Source of the DNA: Lampris incognitus
Taxonomy: Eukaryota > Chordata > Actinopteri > Lampriformes > Lampridae
Direction: 5' to 3'
Length of the DNA: 64,000 bases
Assembly: GCF_029633865.1 (NCBI RefSeq)
Contig: NC_079217.1
Span: forward strand, 52,824,479-52,888,478
Every line of letters starts with the position of its first letter. Position 1 is the first letter of the stretch. Positions 22,676 to 34,700 of this stretch are shown piece after piece. Under the pieces are notes generated by a model. It was given only the letters and a program-made list of their open reading frames with translations, was not told where the DNA came from and searched no databases. The position numbers and the translations under genes are program-made.

Positions 22676-24190
22676 GATAATAATAATAATAATAAACTTT
22701 ATTTGTATAGCACCTTTCATACATAAAATGCAGCTCAAAGTCCTTTACATTAAAAACAAGGGAAACAATAAAATTCAACAACAATACAGATAAAATAAGT
22801 TAAAAGTAATAAAACACAGACCTAGGAAAAACATAAAACAAGGCAAGAAATAAAACCACAGTACAAGATAAAAAATAAGAGTAAAAGAAAAAAAAGGAAT
22901 TAATTAAAAGCAAGAGCATAAAAATGGGTCTTGAGCCGATTCTTAAAACTATCTAGGGACGTTGCATCTCTTATTTGTTGGGGGAGTCTATTCCAAGCCA
23001 TCGGTGCATAACAACAAAAAATGCTGCTTCGCCATACTTGTTGCAGTTCATTCTAGGGACAGTGAGCAGGCCAGCACCAGAGGATCTAAGAGAGCGGCTC
23101 GGAACATAATCAGATAAGCAGTCAGATAGGTATGAGGGTGCTAAACCATGCAGAGCTTTAAACACAAGTAAAAGAATTTTAAAATCAATCCTCAATGCTA
23201 CAGGAAGCCAGTGTAAAGATGCTAAAACTGGGGTAATGTGATCGCTCATCCTGGTTTTTGTTACGACCCTTGCTGCCGCGTTCTGTACTAGTTGCAGCCT
23301 ATCGATACTTTTTTTGGGTAAACCAGTAAGAAGTGCATTGCAATGGTCTAGACACGAAGAGATAAAAGCATGTGTCATCTTTTTTGCATCTTCCAGGGAG
23401 AGGTAGGGTATAATTCTAGCAATAATTTTTTTAGGTGAAAAAAGGCAACCTTTGTAACATTGTTGATATGTGATTTAAAATCCAACTCAGAGTCAATGAT
23501 GACACCCAGGTTTTTTACTACAGTCTTATTCTGTACAGCCAGACTTCCCATTCTACTTGATATAATTTCTCTCTGTGCATTCGTGCCTATAATGAGAATT
23601 TCTGTCTTGTCTTTGTTCAATTTGAGAAAATGTTCACTCATCCATTGTTTAATACTAGACAGACAATTCATCAAGGGATTGAGAGCATTGGGGTCATCTG
23701 GCGCTACAGATAAATATAACTGAGTATCATCAGCATAAAAATGGAAATTCACTCCATGATCACAGATAATTTTCCCAAGCGGCAGCAGGTACAGGCAGAA
23801 CAATAAAGGACCAAGAATGGAACGCTGCAGAATACCTGAGAAAATTACATGTTTGTCTGAGACATGGTCAGAAAGACTAACAAATTAGCTTCTGCCAGTG
23901 AGATATGTGTAGAACCATGACAGGGCAGTGCCTGAAAGGCCAATCCAATTCTCAAGGTGGTCTAAAAGTATATCACGATCGACTGTATCGAAGGCAGCCA
24001 TCAGATCAAGGAGTAAAAGAATGGAAATATTTTTATTATCAGCGCTCACTCTGAGATCGTTGACTACTTTTACAAGCGCTGTTTCAACACTGTGTCCTTT
24101 TCTAAAAAAGGACTGAAATTTATCATGAATCTTGTTTTCATGCAAAAACCCATCCAGTTGTTTATACATTGTCTTTTCCAAAGTCTTGCC
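22676..24190 (-). mobile_element. L2-group LINE, 5'-truncated
   Basis: Minus strand. Reverse transcriptase at 24226-23375 includes LLLLDLMAAFDTVDRDILLD, FHFYADDTQLYLS and NLGVIIDSELDF. The C-terminal part at 23378-22971 includes DHCNALLTGLPKKSIDRLQL and HWLPVALRIDFKILLLVFKA, typical of L2/Maui elements. The 3' end is a TATTATTATTA repeat at 22679-22695. At least three frame breaks. Its 5' side abuts a BEL gag-like fossil at about 24192. Confidence 0.85.
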
Positions 24191-24192
24191 CA

Positions 24193-25210
24193 GAAAAAAG
24201 CAGATATGGCATGGCTGATTCAACACTGCTCAGAAAATCTACAAACTCACTAAGATTTTCGCTATCTTTGGGTCCAATTTTATGCCATGTATGTATCTTG
24301 TCGCAGTATGACTTGGCAACTATGAATGGATTACCAAATCTGTCCTCAAGTATGTCCCAGGCAGCACAATAAGCTGTTTCTGTTCCTACAAGGAAATGTC
24401 CTTCAACAGCTCTCTTGGCTGTGCCACCAACATACTTGCATAGAACAACATAGTTGGCAAGTTCTTGCGATAAATCAATACAGAAAGAAAGCTTCCAATC
24501 ATTATACTTGAGAGGATCTCCTTTGAAGACCTCAGGTTCTGGGATTGGAACTCGATTAGCTGTGATTGCGTCAGGAAGTGTTCTCACAAGGTCATTGGAA
24601 GCTTCATTGAGGGGTAGTAGGGTGACTGCTTGAGTGGTAGGAACATGGGTGAATGGGGCTTGTTGCATGAGCAGAGGTGTAGTCGGAGTGGTGGCTTGAT
24701 TCGCAGGGACTTGAGCGAATGTGGCTGGTTGTGGGACAGAATATGAGGTGTACATAGAGGGATATGGGAGAGAGGTTTTGGTGATTGTAACCTGATGTGG
24801 GTGATGGACTTGAGTGGGCTTGGCTTGTTGAGCAGGGAGAGCTTGGGAGACCGGTGCTTGTTGAGAGGGAAAAAAGAGGTGAGTGGTAGGTGGTGAGATT
24901 CTGAATAAACTTGCAGTCTTGCTTGTGCTGCATTGTGCCTTTTTAGTTCCTCCAGCCATTCCACTTCTTTCCTTTTCCCTTCCAGCTTCATTTTTCTATC
25001 AGCACTTTCTGCTATGAACTGAGCTCTTTTTTTTTAGCACTTTCTGCTTCAATTTCCCTTTCTTCAGCTTCTCTTTCAGCCTTTAAGATTTGATCTTCCA
25101 CCTCAAGTCTTTGTATTTCTTCTACTTGTTGATGTTGTGCATTCATTATCTTTATCACCTCTTGTGTAGCCACAACTTCAGCCGCTGCTTGTGTAACCAG
25201 GTTAAAATTA
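24193..25210 (-). mobile_element. BEL/Pao-like LTR element fossil, gag region only
   Basis: Minus strand. A charged, coiled-coil-like part (about 25200-24920) precedes a Pro/Gln-rich linker and a DUF1759-type gag domain (about 24560-24200) with EPEVFKGDPLKYNDWKLSF and GGTAKRAVEGHFL. Only the front part of the element is present; the rest is cut off by the L2 LINE. It is broken and of moderate to old age. Confidence 0.7.
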
Positions 25211-25279
25211 ATGTTTTTATTTTATTTTGTTTGAGTATGAAATATCACCAAATCCCGTCTGTGTGCTGTTATTTGTGTT

Positions 25280-26040
25280 TACTACATTTTATTTTTTGTC
25301 ATTATTTACTTTTATGTATGTTTTCCAACGACCGTCATATACATGTACTGTCGCTTTAAGAGAGAGGTCTTGTGGGTACACGGAAGAGGGAACGCGGGAG
25401 AGGCCATTTTTGTTTTGTGGAGGGAGTCTCAAGCAGCGATCGAGCCGAGCCACGCGTGTTTCTTACCGTAGGACAGTTTTGCTGGTTGAGGAGAACGTAA
25501 CCTTGAGTATCCCTGTAAGAAGATACTGCAAGCTGTGGGATAAAATACTTGTTTATCCTTTCTTACATCGGAGTCCCGTGGACGGTTTCTCCTTCTAACG
25601 CACACGAGTGAAGTCCGAGCAGTGGTTGAACTTCGACTCCCACGTCCGTAAGAAACACCGCTCCCGCTGGAGGACTGGACGTTTGTCGAAGGGTTTGAAA
25701 CCAAAATAAATGGCAAGGTGGGCCAAATAGAGTCCTGTGTGTCCCCCCTCCTTCCTTGATCATGATGATGATGATGAGAGACTGAGGGCCCCCCACAACA
25801 CCTGGGACCCCACCGAAAATAGAACACAACGCAGAGCTAATGATGAGAGTGACGGGCATGCAGCAGGCTGACCAGCATAGAACAGCATAGGACTGCCCCC
25901 GTTACACTCAATACAGAGAACCTCGAGGTGTCAGCGCAAGTGGAGGAGCCGTGGCCGTCAACAGAAGCGCTAGCGCCACATTCGACCTCCATTGTCTTAG
26001 CCACAATTTTCCTCTTCACGCTAGAACGCGACATAACTCG
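25280..26040. other. possible LTR or leader sequence, unassigned
   Basis: GC-richer than its surroundings, with a GTCGCTTTAAGAG start-like motif at about 25350 and an AATAAA at about 25703. It lies next to the BEL gag-like fossil and may be its leader or another LTR. A 65-codon minus-strand frame (26034-25837, starts MSRSSVKRKIVAK) matches nothing I recognise. Confidence 0.3.
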
Positions 26041-26058
26041 CTAAAAGTTGCCTTCAAA

Positions 26059-26196
26059 GTGTAACCGGTTATTTTCTTGCCCGGTGCGGGATTCGATACG
26101 AGGTGTGCTGCGCCACAAGTGGACATCACTGACCGCTCGGCTAAAGGGTCAGACCCGTTATGGGATAACGTGTCTTATTAGTACTACTAGTTTACA
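26059..26196 (-). mobile_element. tRNA-like short element, GTGTAA-ended family (copy A)
   Basis: Read on the minus strand it starts near GTAAACTAGTAGTACTAATA and has the head TAACGGGTCTGACCCTTTAG. An A-box-like TAGCCGAGCGGTCAGTG and a B-box-like GTATCGAATCCC follow, and it ends AACCGGTTACAC. It shares head, boxes and end with 50400-50507. The B-box arm does not pair well, so this is tRNA-derived or tRNA-like and not a working tRNA. Confidence 0.5.
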
Positions 26197-26292
26197 AAAG
26201 TTACAATAACAAAAAAAAAAAAAATATAGGCCACAATTGACTTCTTCGTCTGAAAGAATATATACCGGGCTATACAAAAGCTGTTTTATATT

Positions 26293-26450
26293 GTAACGTG
26301 CATGGATAAGAAGACACGCTGGCCGCCGGCTAGCGGGTCTGACCCTTTAGTCGAGCATTTAGCGACGTCTCCTGCGGTGTGGGCGATACGGGTTCGCTTC
26401 CCGGTCGCGGCAGATCCTGTGGTTACTTGTCCCCCGAATTCGTTCCAATA
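26293..26450 (+). mobile_element. tRNA-like short element, GTGTAA-ended family (copy B)
   Basis: Starts TGTAACGTG and has CTAGCGGGTCTGACCCTTTA, then a tRNA-like part with a B box ACGGGTTCGCTTCCCG, and ends CCCCGAATTCGTTCCA. It is a diverged single-arm version of the element at 57187-57601, lying head to head with copy A. Confidence 0.5.
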
Positions 26451-26554
26451 AGTTATATTTCAAATTTGATAGCGGCACTCGCCATTATGACCGTTCACCG
26501 CGCCATCTTGGAACGCCTTCCAGTTGTTTTACCTGTTTACAGACACAGGATTGG

Positions 26555-26785
26555 ATGTCTAAACGTAAACAGCAAGAAAATAGAACAGCAGTACATGCCC
26601 TGAATGTAGTCTGGCCCATTGGATCCACGTACCTGTGTGAGGGGACATTCTGGGCCATGACCCGCATCAAAACTAAACACGGGAACAGGCTCAACTTGGA
26701 GAATAACCTGGTCACAACTGTTGCAACAACCTCCCCCAGACTCACAAAACTGATGAGTGAGAAACAGGCTCAAGTGTCCCATTGA
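26555..26785 (+). pseudogene. hAT transposase C-terminal fragment (ZBED5/FAM200-like)
   Basis: The frame contains VWPIGSTYLCEGTFWAMTRI then KTKHGNRLNLENNLVTTVAT and SPRLTKLMSEKQAQVSH, the hAT dimerisation end seen in hAT-Charlie-derived proteins such as ZBED5 and FAM200. No upstream transposase is attached. It reads open to its stop and is most likely the surviving 3' end of a DNA transposon. Confidence 0.75.
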
Positions 26786-26885
26786 GTGTCACATTAATTG
26801 GTGAGTTTGAGCCTCACTTTTTTTGTAAGTCTAAAAACAATGGCTATTATAAGTAATATGATTAGTTATTATTGAATTGTGGTGA

Positions 26886-26991
26886 TACACAAATGAGGAC
26901 GGATTCACCAGGGGCTGCTGCTCCTTTAAGGAAGACGTTCAGAGTTCTGACGTAGGCACCGTTTAGAGTTTCCCAGGAGGTGGAGCCATGT
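26886..26991 (+). mobile_element. gypsy LTR fragment matching the LTR at 34555
   Basis: About 103 aligned bases match the 3' LTR of the 31760-34803 element with seven differences by eye (shared CTGCTGCTCCTTTAAGG and GAGTTTCCCAGGAGGTGGAG). It is broken and breaks off into the hAT-type sequence at about 27005. It may be the displaced 5' LTR of that element or a separate copy. Confidence 0.7.
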
Positions 26992-27826
26992 CTTCTACTG
27001 CCTAGTGGTGGTGTGCGATACTGCAACATTTGGTTTCGATCCGATCCCAAGTCAATACAGGGCCAGTATCCCGATTCCGATACTGATTTGTTTTAAGCGG
27101 CTTATGTACTTTCATGTAGGGGAGAGCAATGTGTCATGATTTATGATGTGAATGAATCATCAATAGGCTAGATCTGAATACATTTTCATGACCACTAAAT
27201 GATTTTTTAAATTTATGATATGCAAGATTTTTTGCTTCACACTTAATCACATGCATGTTAAAACACAGGACAGTTTTTAAAGGTAAATAAAACATTTTTT
27301 TTATTACTGTCAGTTGAATGTGCGATAAAGAAAAAAGTTTTTGGCGATTTCTGACTGAGTTGATGAAATCAATCAATTCATTTATGACACTGTGGCGGGA
27401 CATGGCTAGCTACCTTATGTAGCTAGCTAAAAGATATTGGCCCTAGATCAGTTTACAACTGGTTTTGTTTAACAAAAAAAGTACAGGATAGCTTCAAGTT
27501 CTTCCATTGTGCTGTGTTGTCTCGTGATGGGTTAGGTGACACAAATGCGTGCCTTCCTATGCCGTACCGTACTGTATAGTGGAGAAAAGGCACAATATAC
27601 AAAGCGTATTTCAATGAATGATACAGTCGAATGTACTGCTGGTAGGCTATCTCGCGACAATACATGCTTGTTTTCCATACTAAATCAAGTTTTCAGCTGT
27701 CAATCACAGGGATAAATGAGATTTGTTTTGTGCATGATTTTGTTGTTAACTGTGAAATTAGCATGCACTAATGGTAGTGAATAGCTGTGTATACCTCCAC
27801 TGCACCACTGACTAAGATCTATCTAT

Positions 27827-30300
27827 ATGTTTACAGATGGGGAAGCAGGTCAGGGTGATCCACAAGAACCCAGGGAAGGTCAAGATGATGCAGAACCCCT
27901 CAGAGAAGGTCAGGGGGATGCAGAACCCCTCAAGGAAGATCAGGGTGGTCCCCAACCCCAGGAGGGTCCACAACACCTTGGGGCATGTCAGGATGATGAG
28001 ATGTTAAGTAACCTAGGATTTTTTAATTCAGGCCACAAAACCAGTTGAGGAAATCTTAAAGTGTGCGTAGGATGTCTGAGGGCCAGAAATGCTATTTGCT
28101 CAGAAACTATGACAGGCCATCAAATCACTTAATTTTCCCAACACCAATTCCTTGGTGGCTGCAACAGGGCATTTAAGCTCAGGTGGTTGGAGGAATATGG
28201 CTGGTGGTTGGTGTACAATTCTAAGCTTGATGGTGCTTTCTGTGTGCTGTGCCCTGTTTGTGAATGCCAAGGAGAGGAAGCAGATGGGATTGATGGTCAA
28301 TGCTCCATTCACACAATGGCATAAGAAAACATTGGTAATTGGCAGCCATTCAACAAGCCCATCTCACTTAGCTGCAGTTGACTTTAACTTATTTTTAGCT
28401 TTTGGTCTTCATGTGTGTATATCTTATACTGTGTTTGCTGTGTTTTTTCTGTGTCTGTCTTCTTGCACTGTTTGGTGAAGCCACAGCCCTCGTTTCATTT
28501 TTAACATGTGCCTGCACATTGTTTTTAATGAAGATAAACTGAATTGAATTGAAATGCTAGATTGTTTCTCCAGTTGGTCGACAAACCTGAGACCCAAATA
28601 TCAGTCCTGATGGATAGTAGGAAGGAAGCCAACATCAAAGAAAACAGGCACATACTCAAGTCTGTAGCAGAGGCTGTACTTTACTGTGGTTGCCAGTGTA
28701 TTGCACTTAGAAGTACAACTGAGCAGCAGCATTCTACTGGCAACCCTGGAAAGTTCTTGGCCCTGATGAGTCTACTTGCAAACCATGATGAGATGCTGAA
28801 GCAGCAAATGGCAAAGCCAAAGCTCAGAAATGCCACCTACCTCTCACCCCAAACCCAAAATGAGATGATTTACGTGATAGGAAAGTGAATGACTGAGGCC
28901 CAGATTGTGGAAGAGATCGAAATGCACAGATCTATAGTCATGGCAGATGAGGTGACATCCCATAATATAGAGCTGATGCCAATGTGTGTAAGATTTGTGG
29001 ACAAAGACTTAAATATCAGGGAAAAATTGCTAGAGAGTTGTTCTCTGCCACAAATCACAGGCCACCACATTGCAACTACAATTAAGGATGGGCATCCAGG
29101 TTGTGATCAAGAAATATGCACCTAAAGCAGTGTACATGTATTGCAATGGGCATTGTCTGAACCTTGTCATTGCATGCTCCTGTGCTCTTCCAATTGTGTG
29201 CAACATGATTGACAAGATCAAGTTTGTCGTCATATTCTTTACCTACAGCCCGAAGAGGGAAGACCTACTCAGGGAGGTTGTAAATAAGGATGCACACTCT
29301 GCTGCAAAGAGGAAAACCCTCATTGACATATGTCACACAAGATGGGCAGAAAGACACCATGCCTACAGCCACTTCTATGGTGTCTTTGTTTTCATTGTTA
29401 AGGCTTTAGAAGTCATGACACTTGGTCTCCATACAGAAGAGTACAGCCAAGATATCACCACTGGATGGGAGGGCAAGCACAAAGCAAAGGCCTATGGTCT
29501 CTTGTCTGGGCTCGAAAATTTCAGTTTCATCCTGACCTTCCTCACAGTCTACCAAGTTTTATCCCACCTTGCAGGCATAACAGTGAAGCTGCAAAGAACC
29601 TCAATTGACATTGTTGAGGCATTTAGCATGGTAGATGAGGTGACAAATATCTACAAGGAGCTACGTGAGACAATTAGGATGACTTCAACCAGATCTATGA
29701 GTAAGTAATCAGAATGGCTGCTCAGGTCAATGTGCAGCCTACTAGTCGACCAATGGCTGCTGGACGGTAGACACACAGGGAAAATGCACCTGCTGAAACT
29801 GTGCAGGACTACTATCATTGCAACATGGCTATACCCTTCCTAGACCATGTAATCTTGGAGTTCGAATCCAAATTTAGTCCACTATCTGTACAGTGCCACT
29901 CGGATGTGACAGTGGACATTTCTGAAGCAGTTCACCTTTACCAAGATGACTTACCTTCACCAGAACTGATTGACCAGGAACTGAAAAGCTGGAAACTGAA
30001 GTGGCAAAACAAATCATCAGAACAAAGGCCAACTTCATGTGCTGAGGCAATCAAAGAATGTGATGCGCTGATCTACCCAAACATCTTCAAGCCTCTCAAA
30101 ATAGCTTGTACTCTGCCAATCACCTCCCGTGAGTGTGAACGGTCAGCCAGCACTCTCCGGAGACTGAACACATCCATGCGTAGTAGCATGACAAATGCTT
30201 GTCATCCCTGGCCCTCATCCACACACACTATGATATAGCAGTGGACCTGGATGAAGCTGTCAACACGTTCTCCAAACTGCACCCAAGGAAAGTAGAACTC
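27827..30300 (+). pseudogene. hAT-type transposase (ZMYM1-like), several frame breaks
   Basis: An acidic leader (27827-28048) has a repeated GQGD-AEPL-E motif. Then comes a TTF-type zinc finger at about 28175-28340 (YNSKLDGAFCVLCALFVNAK across a frameshift), the DUF4371 core (28562-28888, ENRHILKSVAEAVLYCGCQC), a piece with TEAQIVEEIEMHRSIVMADE (28889-29125), a long middle part (29070-29708, YCNGHCLNLVIACS and ICHTRWAERHHAY) and the hAT dimerisation domain (29801-30238, LPITSRECERSASTLRRLNT). At least four shifts or stops, and a LINE tail inserted at 28385-28556, break it. ZMYM1 and related host genes derive from such transposases; this copy looks like a dead transposon. Confidence 0.8.
28385..28556 (+). 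repeat. LINE 3' tail inserted in the hAT element
   Basis: T-rich 3' UTR-like sequence with TTCTTGCACTG, ending AATGAAGATAAACTGAATTGAATTGAA, the short-repeat tail common to fish L2-like LINEs. It separates the zinc-finger part from the DUF4371 core of the transposase. Confidence 0.55.
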
Positions 30301-30309
30301 ACCAGTGTT

Positions 30310-31200
30310 CTCATTCCATAAGTGTCAAGACATGGACAGTAACAAGAGAGGCAATGACAGAGTAGAAGAGAGACGAGTGGGGATGATGACACATCAACAG
30401 AGAATACAAGGAGAGGAGGAGCAAAACAGAGGGAGGACAGATGCAGACAAATACATGGACAGCAAAAAGACAGGAGGCATTGACAGAGATCACAAAAAAG
30501 CGAGAGGAGGAAGAGAGAGACTGTCCATAAGAGAGAGAGCAATGTGAGAGGAGGAAAGACATTAAGACATGGAACATGAGAGGAGAGACACGAGGAGAGA
30601 GACAGCAACAGAAAATAAGAGGAAAGGAGGAGCAAAATAGAGGGAGGAGAGAGACACATGCACAGCAAAAAGAGGGGAGGCATTGACACAGATGACAAAC
30701 TAGAGGAGAGGAGAGAGGGACTGTCCAGAGGAGATGGACAGCAACATGAGAGGAGAGGAGGAAAGACATTAACAGACATGGAACCTGAGAGGAGAGCCAC
30801 TAGGGGAGAGGAGAGAGACTGTCCAGAAGAGAGACAGCAACATGAGGAGAGGAGGAAAGACATTAACATACATGGAACAGGAGAGGAGAGACACTAGAGA
30901 CAGCAACAGAGAATACAAGGAGAGGAGGAGCAAAATAGAAGGAGAGAGACAAATACATGCACGGCAAAAAGAGGGGAGAGGCATTGACATAGATGACAAA
31001 CTAGAGGAGAGGAGAGAGATTGTCCAGAAGAGAGAGACAGCAACATGAGGGGAGAGGAGGGAAGACATTAACAGACATGAAACAGGAGAAGAGAGACATT
31101 AGGAGAGAGACGGCAACAGAGAGTGAATGGAGAGGAAAGAGACAGACTTGACATGCAGCAGAAGAGAGGGAGAAACAATCATAAAGGAGAGACAAGAGAG
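30310..31200 (+). repeat. purine-rich minisatellite, about three long units
   Basis: About 900 bp nearly free of pyrimidine runs. A unit starting near GGAGGAGCAAAA recurs at about 30417, 30627 and 30926, each with later blocks ATGACAAACTAGAGGAGAGG (the last two units), GACTGTCCAGA-like and AGACATTAACAGACATG-like. Unit length is about 300 bp, the first shortened. Reading frames on both strands here are by-products of the GA/CT bias. Confidence 0.7.
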
Positions 31201-31759
31201 GAGTGGGGAGAGAGCAAATAGATTTGTAAGATGTACTTATTTAAGGGACAGTGCATATTTAATGAACATTTATAATCAAATGTAACATGCCAGATTTAGC
31301 CACCAGACTAATTTTCATCTGTTGTCCATTGGCAGGTTGATGTCAAAGAGAGAATGTGAGAAGAGAGGAAAGAGACCAGATCATTACAGAGACAGTAGTA
31401 GGCTGAGTAGTTGGACTGATAAGTGTGTGTGTATCTGATTTTGGTAAGCAATGAATTTAAGTTATTAAATGTCAATATTTGGAGCTGTTGAGTAGTGTAG
31501 GTCATTTGGCAGTAGCCTGCATTATATTCCATTATATTTTGAATTGACACCGTAGGGCCTGCATTTTGTGTTTTCCTTTACATATAAAGGCATTTCCACC
31601 CTACATTGATGCAGAAAAAATCACCAGAACCCCCCCTCCCCCCACTTAATGTGTCCCCAGAATAAAAAAAAATCAAAAGGCCCACTTTTTCAGAAAAAAA
31701 GAACCACCCCTTCCACCAGGCTGGCTACGGGCCTGCGAACTGTTGCTTGATTGATGCTG

Positions 31760-34700
31760 TCTCTTTCCCTACATACCCGTGCACACTGAGAGGTGCAGGG
31801 ACGCTCGCCTGTCAAACACGCTCGCCTCCGGAGATACATATCAACGCCTGCTCGCAGAGATCCCTGACCTCACCACACCAACGTTCTCATCAGCGGTGGC
31901 CTAGCATGGTGTGGAGCACCATATTGCCACCGACGGCCCCCGAGTCTACGCACGTGCTCGGCACCTCGACTCTGCTAAGCTCGCGATTGCCAGGGAGGAG
32001 TTTGCCACCATGGAACGCCTCGGCATCATGCGTCGCCCGTGGGCCTCTCCCCTGCACATGGTTTCTAAGGTTGATGGCGGTTGGCACCCCTGCAGCGATT
32101 TTCGTCACCTGAACAATGCCACAACCCCCGACTGGTACCCCGTCCCGCACATACAGGACTTCTCCACCCACCTGGCGGGGGCCACCATCTTTTCCAAAGT
32201 GGATTTGATGCAGGGCTACCACTAGGTACCGGTCCACCCTCAGGATATGCCCAAGACCTAGTGGACCGGTACCTAGTGGTAGCCGTTTGGACTCTTCAAG
32301 CTCCTGCGGATGCCCTTCGGCCTCAAGGAGGCAGTGCAGACGTTCCAGCGGCTGATGGACTCTGTGCTATGGGATATGCCGTTCTTGTTTGTTTACTTGG
32401 ATGACATTCTCGTGGCCAGCACGTCCGCGGAGGAGCACCTGACGCACCTCCGGCAGTTGTTCGAGCGGCTCAGTTCGCATGGACACATAGTCAACCCAGC
32501 CAAGTGCCAGTTCGGCCTGTTGTCCATCAACTTCCTCGGCCACTGCGTCTCCCCACAGGGAGCTGTTCCACTTCCCGCCAGAGTGGACACCGTCACCAGT
32601 TTCCCACGCTCCCGCACCGTGAAGTCCCTGCAGGAGTTCCTGGGCATGGTGAACTTTGATAACAGGTTCATTCCCTGCGCAGCTCACCGCATGCGGCCCT
32701 TGTACAAGGCCCTGTGAGGCAAGGAAGCCAAGGGCGAGGTAGACTGGTCCCAAGGGATGGACAAAGCTTTTGATGATGCCAAGGCTGCGCTAGCAAATGC
32801 CGCTTTGCTGCCCAACGCCCTGATTGCCCTCACGACTGACGCCTCTGACTATGCGTTCGGGGCGGTGTGCGAGCGATGGGTGGGCGGCGCCTGGCAGCCC
32901 CTTGCCTTCTTTAGCAAACAGCTTAAAGAGAACGGGAGGACGTACAGCACTTTCGACCGGGAGCTCCTGGGTCTCTTCCTCTTCACCCGACACTTCAGGT
33001 TCCTGTTGGAAGGCCGCTGTTTCACCGCCTTCATCGACCACAAGCCACTGACATTTGCTATGGCCAAGACCTCCGAGCCGTGGTCCAGGCACCAACAGCG
33101 TCAGCTCTCTGCCATCTCGGAGTTTACCACGGACATCCGGCACGTGGCTCGCAAGGACAACTTGGTTGGCGACTGCCTCTCCGGGGCGGTGGCAGGGTCC
33201 GTTCACTTGGGACTCAATTACGCTGCCATGGCTGCAGACCAAGCCGCTGACGCGGACATCCAGGCCTATCGGACGGCCGCTACAGGGCTGCGGTTGGAGG
33301 ATGTGATGTTTGACAGCGCCAACGCCACGCTCCTCTGTGACGTTTCAACAGGCCAGCCCCGCCCCATGGTGCTCACTGGCTGGCGGCGCCATGTGTTTGA
33401 CGTTATCGATGAAGGCGTCCATTAAGCTGGTGGGGGCCAAGTTTGTCTGGCCCGGCCTCAGGAAGAACGTCAAGACCTGAGCTGACTCCTGCGTGCCGTG
33501 CCAGCGTTCCAAGGTACACCGTCATACCAAAGCCCCCTTGGCACCATTCCTGGTGCCCAAGAGGCATTTCGACCATGTGAATGTGGTCCTGGTGGGCCCC
33601 CTGCCCCCCTCCCACGGGTTCACTCACCTTCTCGCCATGGTGGACAGGACCACCAGGTGGCCGGAAGCTGTTCCCCTGTCATCAACCACTTCTACTGAGG
33701 TGGCGCGGGCGTTCATCGGGTCCTGGGTGGCCCGTTTTAGCACGCCAGCCGATCTCACCTCCAACAGGGGCCTGCAGTTCACATCCGAGCTCTGGACTGC
33801 AGTCGTGGAGGGGCTGGGGGTGAAGCTTACCACACCACAGCGTACAACCCGCAGGGCAAGAGACTTTGTGAGTGGTTTCATTGGTCTATGAAGGCTGCTC
33901 TTCGTGCCAGCCTCACAAACAGCAACTGGGTCGACTACCTCCCGTGGGTCATGCTCAGCCTTCACTCCAACCCCAAGGAAGACCTCCAGTCCTTGTCTGC
34001 CGAGTTGGTTTACGGCAGTTTCTCCCGGACGACATGGCCCCCTGGTCTGCAGCTTCTCATTGGGCTGCGGCCCGGGACGGTGCCAACGCTTTCGCTCCGA
34101 TCCCTACATCTCACCACTGCCTCCCTCAGTCCTAAGTCCCCAAGCATCTGCTGTCAGTCAGGTACGTCTTCATCCACCACAACAGCCAGCGTACCCCACT
34201 ACAGCACCTCTACGATGGGCCCTTCCGCGTCTTGGAAGCGGGGCCTAAGAACTTTTTGGTGGACATGGGGGGGCAAGCCGGAGCGGATCTTGGTGGACCG
34301 TCTCAAGCCTGCCCATTTGGACCTGGGTGGGCCGGTCGAACTGGCCCTGCCCCCATGGCGTGGATGCCCCCCTTCTCGGGCCCCCAGCCCAGCCTTGGCC
34401 CCTCCCCCATACCCGTTCAGCGCAGCCGTTTTGGCCCGCCTGGTCCGCCCCCCGAGACGGGGACTGTTCGCCTGTTGGCTGTTTGTGTTTCATTGAGTTC
34501 TGTTGTGTTACATTACTGTTTTGCATTTTTTCGTGATGGTGAATTCTGGGGGGGGGGGGGCTATCCTCATAGACAAATGAGGATACATTCACCGGGGGCT
34601 GCTGCTCCTTTAAGGCAGACGTTCAGAGTTCTGACGTGGGCACGGTTTAGAGTTTCCCAGGAGGTGGAGCCATGTTTTCGGCAGCCTAGCTGTTAGCTTG

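Larger units (their letters stand above)
27005..31736 (+). mobile_element. hAT DNA transposon, ZMYM1/DUF4371-like, borders approximate
   Basis: The left part (27005-27100, GGTGTGCGATACTGCAAC) resembles a fish hAT end but may belong to another element. Coding remnants start at about 27830, and a candidate right end is CTGGCTACGGGCCTG at 31722-31736. Between transposase and right end lie a purine-rich tandem repeat and AT-rich sequence. No clear 8-bp target duplication was found, so one or more elements may be joined here. Confidence 0.45.

Noticed and set aside
26555-26785. Host ZBED/FAM200-type gene
   Set aside because: Only the last 75 or so residues of a hAT transposase are present, with repeats on both sides.
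30228-30869. 213-codon minus-strand frame rich in Leu/Ser/Cys
   Set aside because: Product of the CT-rich strand of the minisatellite.
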